A DNA stretch of 64,000 nt from Symbiodinium microadriaticum (Eukaryota; Sar; Dinophyceae; Suessiales; Symbiodiniaceae). Shown here piece by piece: positions 54,127 to 64,000 of the stretch; within the stretch, counting starts at the first letter, position 1; each line of letters opens with the position of its first letter. Under the pieces are notes generated by a model, which saw only the letters and a list, made by a program, of their open reading frames with translations, did no database searches and had not been told where the DNA came from. A program made the translations under genes and the position numbers. Location of the stretch: assembly GCA_001939145.1 (NCBI GenBank), contig LSRX01000777.1, positions 36,053 through 100,052 on the forward strand, written 5' to 3'.

Positions 54127-56113
54127 ATGGCACCAACAGGAAAACTCCGTGTTGCTCTGAACATGCAGCACGCTCAGTTTCTGTCTGCTGCCAGCAACAG
54201 AGCCCATCTGGCATTGTTGCCGGTGGTTCTTGTACCGTTGCTGTGCTGATCACAAGCCTCGTTTGGTTTGAGACGATGGACACCGAAAATGAATCGAGTT
54301 CTGTCGAGGCGAAACGAGCTTTTGGTAAGTGGCAAGTCCGCCAGCGGCGAGCCAGAGGCGCAAGTGCTTCACTTGTCAGCACGGTTTGGAGTCGCCTGCT
54401 GCGGAGTGACATTCTGTCTTGAATTTCGTTCCATGGCTCGTACGTATTTTGTGCGCAGCAATCAAATTGTGTAAGTCTGGTGTGAGCAGCCCTGCAGGGC
54501 TTGGCGCCATCTATGGGTGCAGCATTTGCCGAGAAGCTCGGAGTTCCCGTGGAGTATCTTCGACGAAGCGTTTGGTACTCCCTGGAATGCTTGCTTAGGC
54601 TAATGACTAGGGTCCGGGATTCTCCTAGTCGGAGTCTTAAAAGCATGGCCGCCATGCTGGTTGGACACGAAGGTACCTTTGCACTGAAGATGCTTCAAGC
54701 TAGTTAGTAGCAAGGGTCGTCCGGATCCTACGGCTGCTGACACCGGCCAACTGTGATTGCAAAGCTGTGGCAGCTGTTCTAAAGGCTGGCTTTCGGGATT
54801 TACAAAGGTTCGTTCCTTACGAGTCTGCTGACAAGCTGGCTGATGATGCGACGGAGCCTGAGCAACCTTCTACCACGGCGCTTAAGGCATCCTGCAGCAC
54901 TCATCAATACTCAACATCCCAACCTCAGGAAGGAAGACAAGTGGGACGTGGCGATGATTGGTGCTGATCCGGCCCGAGCAGAGTTCATTGAATTTACTGC
55001 TCCTTACTGCCAGATCGAGGCCACCTACGCATTCTAGCTGCATGTTTGGCGCGCTTTTGCACTGCCTGCTTGGTTGCACGCCCTTGAACCCAGACTGATT
55101 CCATCTAAGGCAGTGCCAACCACTTCAGGTCTTCGGGACTGCTTGCAGACGGCGTGTTGCATGAGCTGTGTCCCATGCATAGTTTACCAGGACTTGCATG
55201 ACTTGCGCCTTGCTGCAGATCTTGACTCGCTTGCGCAACCGGGTTAAGCGGCTCAAGACTGCATGAGTGATTTGAGCAGGTCTTCGCACTTGTGCCGAAG
55301 TGGACAAAGCCGGTGTGAGAATTGCTGGTTGTGAAGGGGCAGCTTATGTTACTGGTCCGCAATCATGCAGGGGTCGGAGATGGTGGCACCAGGGCACCCT
55401 TTCCCGGCATCTTGTACCTTTGCTTCTTCTCTACTCCAAGGTCCTGTGGCTAGAGCGCAACCTCAAAAATGCCACTCTCGAGAAAATCAAGGGCCACGAT
55501 GCCACGACACTAGTCTGAGAATGGAAGATTTCCAAACCCTGCAGGGCAGATTTGTGTACAGTCGTCGAGCGTCGAGCAGGGTGTAGGGGATGCAGGTACG
55601 AGCAGTTCAAGGAGACGGCAATGGAAGCAGTTGCCGGGTTACGACCAAAGCTGAAGAAGGATGGTGCCAAGCGACCAGGCGGGAGCAAGGCGGAAGATGT
55701 GTACACTGTTGTGCCTTTGAGCCGTGTTGAGGGCTGCTCAGTGGCAGGCACGCGTCTGCTCCCTGGAAAGTTCATGGCTGTTGAGCAGGCCGCCGCCACG
55801 AAGAAAGGCAGGGTGACGGCATTGCAAATCCCTGCCGGGTTTCTGCACAGTTTCTAGTCGGACAGCTGCAGCCGTGACAGAGAGCTTGCGGCTTCTTTTC
55901 AACCTCTTTGCTTAACGCAGAGCTGTCCAGGCCGGGAGCAGGGTTTCAAGCTGCTCAGCGAGTTCATCGAAGAGGCTTCTCGACGGTCGCACGAGCTAGC
56001 TGTTTCGGTTATGCGACAGCCAGAGCATACCACTATGCAAGGCAAAGAAGTCTGGCAAGGTCAAGGAACTTATGAAGAAGTTCAAGGTGGAGAAGGATCT
56101 GGCCATCCCCTAA
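54127..56113 (+). CDS. Bacterial-type family 3 solute-binding protein, spliced
   Basis: Amino-acid-type substrate-binding proteins of this family work with ABC importers in bacteria. The segments join in family order: MAPTGKLRVALNM (54127), APSMGAAFAEKLGVPVEYL (exon from 54498), FVPYESADKLADDATE (54807-54855), EDKWDVAMIGADPARAEF then IEFTAPYCQIEATY (54929-55028), VDKAGVRIAGCEGAAY (55301-55347), VLWLERNLKNATLEKIKGHD (55441-55505), YEQFKETAMEAVAGLRPKL ... RLLPGKFMAVEQAAATKKGR (55596-55812), GFKLLSEFIEE (55942-55974), AKKSGKVKELMKKFKVEK (56042-56113, stop TAA). Phases agree across most junctions, with GC, GA and GT donors. Two stretches are unresolved: between 54168 and 54497, and around 55110-55290 (the part after ATY). 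No signal peptide is visible in the first exon, so either an upstream exon exists or the protein is intracellular. It is probably an old bacterial acquisition that has since gained introns. Confidence 0.75.
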
Positions 56114-59100
56114 GGCAGGGCCAGATCAGCAACCGTGCTTTAGCCAAAGTACCTTTGGAGTCGAATTGAGTTCGATGCAGGCCGCAGAGGTGAACTGTGC
56201 AGCCTTGACGACAGTGACAGTGTTTAAGCCTCTCTCAGACCGTTTGGTTTGGCATGCATGGTCATGAATCATGATCCCTACGATTTCTTCGTTCCGGTCT
56301 GAAGAGAGGTATAGTGACGTAGGCATTTGTACAGAGGTTGTTCAGACATGCGCATCTCACGGCTTGAGCCAGGATGCGGATTTTCCGATCTAACAGTCGA
56401 CCCTGACAAAGACTCCAGAAATCCTCTCCAGCGAAAATCTTTCGTTGTTTGTTCAGAAACACTTTTGAAGTGGCTGGGTTCAATTTGTTGTGGCTTTCCT
56501 GCTAACTAAACCTCAAACTTGAGGTCAAAAAGGAACAAGGTCATCACCTTGACCAAGGTCAAGAAAAGACCGAAGGTCGTGGACTGTCCTTGCAGCCTCT
56601 CCAACAGGTCCATGCCAATTCACGTCCACACTGCAGCAGGAAAAGAAGGACGAGCTCATCGATGGCATCCGTGAGTCGCTCACCCAGCTGCAGAGCACGC
56701 GCAGACAGTGTAGCTCAGGGGCCTTGCCTCTGAGAAGTCCTCTTCTGCTGGAGGTCCTGCGAGGAGTTCTCCAGGCTTTTCTTGGTTTCCATCGAAAATG
56801 AGCGCAATCAGTTCATGCAGGACGGCAGCCAGCCTTTGAAGAGGGTTCCCATTAGCGGAATGCAGACCAACAGGAGATTAGAAAACGTCTCAGACCCGGA
56901 AAGCTGGTTTGCGCCAAGAACAAGGCAACGGATCGGCACCGTTTTGGCAGATGCAGTGCGTCTGAACTGCCCATGATGGCAGGTCATGCAGACTGCCCTA
57001 GGTATGAGCCCTGAAAGCGAGTGCCAGGAGAGCCTGGTGCAGAGCCATCCCCCCACTTCCATTCCATGTGTGTCAAATCCACATCTCCGGCAGGACAACG
57101 TACATAAGATTGCAGAAATGATTAGTGGTCATTGTGTTGCGGACTTACACATGCTTCCAATCCGAGCATCAGCACCGACCTGTACATCCGAGGCTCTGCT
57201 CTTCACAAACTCGACGCCCGAAGAGGTGCACGTTGCGTGGTAGTCTTGCTTTCCTGATGTACTGGCAGTACTGGTGTATCACAGGTGGAAGCAGCTTTTG
57301 CAGCCTATCGGCCCAGCGCGGTAGCCTGAGCCAGCTGTCGCATTGCAGCATTTTCTCGTTGCGGCTGGGCCGAGGATTTTGCACGGAGTGGCTCTCTGGC
57401 AACTGACACGGTGGTGCTGCCAAAAGGCGAGCCTTTTGTTAACAGATTTCGCATCAGTGCTCTGCTGACTGCAGGGACCGATGCGCTCGCGAGCCTGCCG
57501 CACTCCATCGAGGTGACGGAGTGCGAGGGCATAAAGAAGCGGAGACGGCGATGAAATGTCCTCGTACGAGGTTTACAAAGCTGTTCAAGATAAAGCCGAA
57601 GCGACCGTGTATCTGGGAGGGGCAGGGTCGATTCAGAGCTGGACGACAGCATCGAACTTTGAGTCTGTCCCCTCTTCCGAGGATAGTCAGCCTATTGTCT
57701 TCCAGGAACTGCTAGCCCGCCTTAGTAAATGCACGGCTGTGCGCATCGCAACGGGGGTTGTTTCCGATGCTCGATCACCCAGCAGAGCAGCAGCCCCATG
57801 CACACCCATATCAGTTACGCTTCACTGCCCTGCCACCTGGTTGGAAGCCAGGATGGCAGGCCTCATAGTACAGAGTCAACAACACTTTTCTGTTCTGAGG
57901 AGGGTGGCTATGCCATGGGCTTTGCTAATCAACCTCCTCAATCGGCCTCTCGATCTTCCTTGTCTTTGGCCATCTTTGGCCCCACCGCACAAACCGTGGC
58001 CTCCGACAGTTTGGGTATCTTACTCCGAGCTGGAACTCACAGCAATTTCGGAAGAGAAGCTACATGCGAGCTTCCTATTGCCATCCTTGCGACCTGCACG
58101 GTAAACTCAGTTGGTTCGTGGTTTACACCGTCCTTCTGGAGGAGTTCTTTACAGGTTTGGGGCAAGAGGAAGTCGCACCTTCGGGTGTTTTATGGACGAT
58201 TTCGGTCAAGTTGATAGTCTGAGAACACATTCACAGCAGGCCCCAGAGCCCGGCAGCTTTTGTCATGCTTCAAGTCCTGGTAGGATCATCTTGGCACAGA
58301 GTAACTGACAAGCTTCGGACTTCGTTGATGCATCGGTGGGATTTCAGAAGCCCGGCATGATCGGACCGAGCCCGATAAGACGTCCCTGCCATGCTTAGGA
58401 TGGCTTGAAATGGTGTCTGGGCAGTGTTAGTTGTCTCTGTGTTGGTGGGGCCTATAAGTTCTTTTACTTAGTTTAAACAGCAAAATGCAAGATGCCAGCT
58501 GTCTCTTCGTCTGAGTGAGTCAATGTTCGTTTGAAGGCTAATGCCGTTCCTTGTTTCGTTGATTGGCATTGGTGGGTGCCACGGCCTTGCTTGAACACAC
58601 GTCCTTGAGTTCTGAGGCTAAGCTCACCCTGGAGTCTTGAAAAAGTCGAAGTCCAGGTCAAGACCACACCGATTGAATACAGATGTGCCTCACCAGGAAG
58701 CCTTAATCACCCCACAAGTGATATCGCAGAAAGCTTTGGAGCTTGACGAATCTTCCATTAACTGTTTGTGCCCATCCTCCTCGCCCTCGACTTTTCCTCC
58801 GCCTGATAGCATGACCTCAGACTTTGCCTCTGGGACCGGGCTGAAAGGAAATCACGAGCGACGAGCGTGCAGCTTCGATGCGTTGTTCTTTATCTGATAT
58901 GATGATGATGACGATGATCTAAGTGCCCTACTGTGACATGGTGCACAAAATTGCAGGCCTGTCGTGCATCAATACATGTACAGACGAAGAAGCCTTTCCG
59001 CGTTCCGAAATATCCTAGCACGAGATGCATGCCTCCGACGATCTCAGCAAACGTGAAAATTGCTTCGGAACTACAAACTGCCAGGCCCATCTGAGGCAGC

Positions 59101-62100
59101 TGGGCCTTCCGACGGTTCTCAAGGAGGTGCAGATCTGTTTTGCCACCGAAACTCTTGAAGCAGCGCTGATACCTGTGATGTGGATCAAAGTGAGAAGACA
59201 GTGCTCTGAGCATTAGCAGCCGAGTGAAGAATCAGCCGGTCCGGATTCAGAGCAGAATCGACGCGTCGATTCAACGAAGGCCAAGATCCACCTGCTGGGG
59301 GACCATACCGTATGTACGGCTGGCAAGGACACCTGGGGGGGAAAGTGGGGGCGGAACAAGGTGAGCGCAGCTTTCCATCGTTATGGTGAGCAGGAGCTCT
59401 CCGCAGATGCAGCGCAGGTACGGTGAGTCACGGTGAGGGAAGTGCGCAAGGGGCTTTGCTTGGCCTGGCACGGCCTGAGTGTCGCAGGTCCTAAAGCTTC
59501 TTGGAATCCAGCAAGCGCAGTTCACGCTCTCCGTCGAGGTGCGACTTACAGCAAGACCGGTATCCAGCCCGTAGACCCAATTACAGAACGATGAGTCACG
59601 GTGAGGCGCACTGGCAGAAGGGCGGTGCTTTCAAAGACTGCTCGGCCTTGGAGGACTAGTGAGGAGGGCACTGCCAAGCAGCGCTCCGTCTTTGAATCCG
59701 AATCGCGATCGGAGCCGAATCGGCTTTCGAATCTTTAGATAGTGACGTTGGTCCGTGTGCTGTAGTACTTTGCATGTGCTGCGCCACGTGTTCCCGCTTG
59801 TGAAGTATTCGTCCAAAGGCACCACCAGCCGCCACTGGTGGCATCTTGCCATGACTGGCCTCAGCCAATGTACAAAGCCAAATCCGACATGGCCTCACAC
59901 TAAGACGCCAAACAATGGTGCACACAAGGCCGTCGCACAAGCCGTCTCACCGCTGAGGAGCCATCACGTATCTCATCAGCAGAGAAAAGATAAAAGTAGC
60001 TAAAAGGTTTCATAACACGCGACACCCTGATGACAACAACCTAGGAGAACCATGCCAAGGCGACACCATCCGGTTATTTAGGTCTGTAGGCTTGTAACAC
60101 TAACAAGAAGAGCGTTGGTGAACTAGCCTCATGGCACTTGAAGTTGGTCCAGCTTGCCAAGAGCAAAAAGCACTCATCTAATACACAGCCGGATTGAAAA
60201 AAAACGCAAAACACGATACGATCTCCAGCCGTAAAAGTCAAACAAAGGGCGGAAGGTACAAGCACATCCGAGAGACTGTGAGAGGGCAAAAGAAGGCAGT
60301 CAAAGAAGGTTCTCACAGATTGAGGCACGGTAAATTCAACAAAGGCTCTGAGAAAGTAGAAAAGATGAGCACCGATAGTGAGTGTAAAAAGCTCCAGAGA
60401 GCCAGCAAATGTGGGGACTAACAAGGCACAGTTGTGAGGGCGTGCTTGTGAGATCTTGTGAGGTTTGCTTTTGTGTCGCTCCTGTTACTTGTTGCTGCGG
60501 TTTACTCAGTGCTGCATTGATGTTTCTCGTTGTTCGCTTCCTAGTTATGTTTCTTGGTCGCACCTGTGCGTGCTGGGAAGCGGACTGGCCGCCAACTCCT
60601 CCAACCTTGCTGCAACCCCAGTCTTGGCTGAACCCGAGTCAAGCTCACCAAGATCCTGTGGTGTTACTATTTTGGTGGCTACATCGAGACTCGCAACGAA
60701 CAGTCCAGAACCTTTGCACTAGCACACAGCAACAGCACAAGTGGCAGCGGCAAATACATGTCATGGCAGGTTCTGAGACTGAGCGGTCTTGCTGAACCCA
60801 GACCACAGGCCCCTCACCATCGTAACGGATCTCCAGAAATCCACAACTGTGGGGGGCTGGCAGAGTCCGAAACCTGTCGAGAGTGTTCCAGCACTAACCG
60901 TCACTAACCAGGCCCATGTTGAGGAGTCACTAACCAGGCCCAATGTTGAGGAGTCTTTGCCGATGCTGTAGACTGCATGCGTTTCCTGCCGCCGAAGCCG
61001 CGTTGTAGGGAGCAGAGGGCAGATCTGAACAGCACCGAAAGCGTTCAGCCCGGTGGCCTTCGATCGCCAGGCACGACTTGCAATGGGGCTACTAGAACAG
61101 ATGTCCTTGACTCCGTGGACTCCGTTGTGGGTACGATTCTGTCATACCAACAGCAGGTATCTGTATGTAGAATTCCACAAGCATGACACTTATGTTCCAA
61201 CGAAATGACTGTTATCTTCTAGTGAATGCCTCCAAACTGACACTTCTCTTAAACAAACATGTCGCCTATCTCGGTCAAGAATGACAGCACTTATCCCAGA
61301 GGAATCACAGCAGAGGGTGCATTCCAGGGATTGAGAGGCCCAAATCGTTGTCCAGAAATGCAAATTAAGGCGGACCGTTTGAGGTTTGGAAACAGCTGTG
61401 ACTATTTTTCTGCTTGGGCCGGTGAGTCGCAGGAATGGCAGCTCACTTCAAGTCCCAAAGACCAACGACTATCCCGGCCCATAAAGGTAATCTCTGGAGG
61501 GCCATGAATTCATGCCTCCTGAAGCTTCCCTGCACCCTCTTTGCCGCCTCTGTTGTCATTCTTCTGCAAGTAAGTGTTACTGTTTGTTTTCAGGACACGA
61601 GGCGTTTTTGACTAAGATAGGTCTTATTCCTTTCTAAGAACTCTCAGGACCGTGCAAAAAGAGCTACTGCCAGAGACAGGCACTAATGTACATCAATTGG
61701 AAGTTTCTGCGACAGGTGCCTGCAGGATGTTCTGTCCCTTAGGCAATGCTGCATCGCAGAGGCTGTGACAGCAGGGTGATGCTAGGTGAAGGCACAGTGT
61801 CAGACACTCCCTCGCAATGCATTGGCCAGGCTGCGTGGCTCCAGCGCAGGAGCAACTGGCACACCAAAAGCCAAACTTTCGCAGAAAATACATAAGTTTT
61901 TGAAGGAGGACGAGTTCAAGTCTCACTCCTCCATCGACAGCCTCTTCAAGGCACTGGACCCAATAGCCGAGCGGAAGCGTATTTCAGTGCCGTGTTTGTA
62001 AGGAGGACCTGCCGGGCATGAGCCCTGGGTGCAGCAGAGGTGAGCAACAACACATGGCCAAGCAACTCAATGGAGATCAGAGCAGCGCTGCAAATGCTGA

Positions 62101-63940
62101 AGCAGCAGGCAAATTGTGATCCCTGCGCGTGGCTACACCCGAACAGGCCCGGCTCTCTCAATTGGGGTTGGAGGCGAGTTTGTTACAGTGTTAGCTCCGA
62201 AAAAACTGGTGTGGAGAGTTAGTCTGTCGCTCGCCGACAGAGTGTTGTTGGGAAGTCCTGGAGCCGTCTCGGGAGGGTCTCCGAAGCGGAAGCGGGCCCA
62301 TCTCACGATCAAACCAAAGTTGCTGCAGAAATTCTCTCTCCTGAAACGAACAACTTGGGTTGAACCTGTATTATGGGCGCTGTCCGTTCAAACCCTGCGT
62401 GAAGTCTCGCACTCGTTTTGAAAGCTCGAGGATCACGGGCCGAAAGCTGTCAACGTTTAATGTCAACCATCCGCCTTTTGCTTGGGCATGTGTTGGGAAC
62501 ATCATGCTACAGAGCTTGCATCAGGGCCTTCTCCCTCGATCAATGCTGGAAGCCTTGCTTGTGCATGCATTTCCTTGCAAGAGTTGCTCCGATTTTGATA
62601 ACTTGAGGCTGAGCAAGCGCAGAAGCGGCCTGTCATTGCGAAAGCCTTTGATAAGATTCTGATGGCTCTGTGATTCGATGATTTGTAGACTTGATGAGTA
62701 GTGAATGAGTTAAGGAGCTCCAGGGCATGCAGCGTGGGCACAGTATGAAGGTCGCGCCGGGACAGAGTGTCCCCACTTCAGAATCGGATGATCCAGCTGC
62801 TGTGTGATGCGACATGATTTGACAGACATCTTCAGTTCAAGAGAAGCATGGCTTTCCGAGGCAAAGTGCTTTGCACCAAACACTTCACCCTCGAGGTGTG
62901 CCTGCATTCTACTCTCAAGACTGTTTCGAGCCGACTTAGCAGTTCGCTCTGTTTCAGTTCAGACTCGCGATTTTGTCACACCAGATCACCCCAGCGGTTC
63001 GACGGGACTCCGCGCACAGCCTCTCCGGTGCGGCCCTTTCAAACGATCTGAGCGACTTTTCAGCCTCTATTGCGGTGAGTGCTGCGACACTTGCGAGATC
63101 TTGCGAGTCATTCTAAATGGCCATTAGTCGTCTCAGTGTCCATGTAGCATCGAATTTGCTGCGGCTTCCTCTGCCGATGCCTTTTTGCATCTTTGCTCAC
63201 TGGATGTTGACTCTCGTGCAGGTTTGTCGGCGAGAAGCGCAGTCGAGCACATCGAGCACAACCTGTGCAGGCCACGCAAGAGGTCCGGAAAAGAGATCAG
63301 CTGCATCCTAAAGAATCGGCAGGAAAGATGTCAACCATGTACGTTGCGAGGGTGGGTCGGGGTCGCGCCAGAGCCTTGAGTGTGGAGGAGCCCATCTCGA
63401 GAAGTTGTCAAGAGACACCTAAGGCAGACGTTGTCGGAAGATCTAGAAGTTGCTCGGATGTGTGCGGGTCTTAGAATTTTATTTGGCTGGCAAGCCAGTG
63501 GTGGTGGTGACGTGACGTTTGCAAACGAGTTCAGGTGTCGTGGCAACACCTCCCAAGCACATATCGGCAGCGAAGCAGGCGCCGGCATGCAGGAAGCCAC
63601 CACCCTCCTCCCTTCGAGCAGAAAGCAGCAGCATTAATTTCATGTCCTCAGTCACCTTGTGATTCCAGACCCCACTTCCATTGTACAGTATCAAGGGGCT
63701 TGTGCTACAATTCGGAAGGCAATCTCATGCTGAACACGGGTGTTCGACGAGCAATTCTGGTGTCAGACGTTGCAAGCCAAATATTCTGCACAGATTTTGT
63801 TGTGTTGTTGCGACAGTCATAGTGCTGGTAGTATGCGCAAGCAAGACAACCCTACTGTAATGTCAGGTCCCAAACAAAAGTGGATCGGTACCCCTACTAA
63901 GCCGGGTCAGGGTTCAGGGGATGCTAAGTAAAAGTAATAT
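56114..63940. other. Unassigned sequence with scattered exon-like frames
   Basis: No family is recognised. More protein-like frames are 56782-56976 (+), about 57402-57554 (+, ending in a basic KKRRRR tail), 57556-57760 (+), 61786-62001 (+, Lys-rich helical, before a stop) and 62116-62421 (+). A GAT/ATG repeat lies at 58896-58918. The + strand orientation of the better frames matches the two spliced genes upstream, consistent with a unidirectional gene block. Confidence 0.25.
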
Positions 63941-63943
63941 CAC

Positions 63944-63988
<45 letters not shown>

Positions 63989-64000
63989 AAGTAGCAGTAG
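63941..64000. repeat. TAG microsatellite at window end
   Basis: Nearly pure AGT triplets run to the end of the window, so the array may continue. Confidence 0.92.

Overview
The window reads as a nuclear scaffold of a dinoflagellate, most likely a symbiodiniacean-type alga. The evidence is: two recognisable genes cut into many short exons by introns of about 50-200 bp; intron donors that are GC and GA as well as GT, with acceptors usually AG followed by G; abundant degenerate microsatellites and interstitial telomere-like tracts; and a Ty1/copia element whose LTR carries a stretch resembling the 3' half of the dinoflagellate spliced leader. No bacterial operon logic, rRNA or convincing tRNA was seen. 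Three gaps or ambiguous bases (16911, 18828-18919, 25396) mark it as a draft assembly.

Layout. 1-33 kb is mostly low-density DNA: short open frames, microsatellites, a C+A-rich pentamer tract (17.74-18.04 kb), a decayed copia gag copy (18.04-18.79 kb), an assembly gap with an octamer repeat, a head-to-head telomere-like tract (25.49-25.61 kb), a G+C-rich block bounded by short direct repeats (13.44-15.33 kb) and a trinucleotide array (28.8-29.2 kb). From 32751 to 51805 lies one gene on the + strand for class III alcohol dehydrogenase / S-(hydroxymethyl)glutathione dehydrogenase, which I could rebuild as 16 exons. Its fourth intron is about 16.7 kb long because a complete 15,007-bp LTR retrotransposon (33299-48305) sits in it in the same orientation. 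From 54127 to 56113 is a second spliced + strand gene for a bacterial-type family 3 solute-binding protein. The rest (56.1-64 kb) has only unassigned short frames and ends in a TAG microsatellite.

The retrotransposon is the main discovery. It has 108-bp LTRs differing at one base, a 5-bp target-site duplication (ACCGC), a primer site fitting a half-tRNA-iMet primer, and one uninterrupted 4804-codon frame. In order this frame encodes Gag with a coiled coil and two CCCH fingers, an aspartic protease, a 2-oxoglutarate/Fe(II)-oxygenase-like domain, integrase, reverse transcriptase, an RNase H split by an insertion of about 150 residues, and then a roughly 2000-residue C-terminal extension. That extension holds an unnamed module, an SGNH-hydrolase-like domain, a Tpt1/KptA-like RNA 2'-phosphotransferase domain and a zinc ribbon. 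The near-identical LTRs and intact frame suggest recent mobility. The decayed gag copy at 18 kb shows that the family has an older history here.
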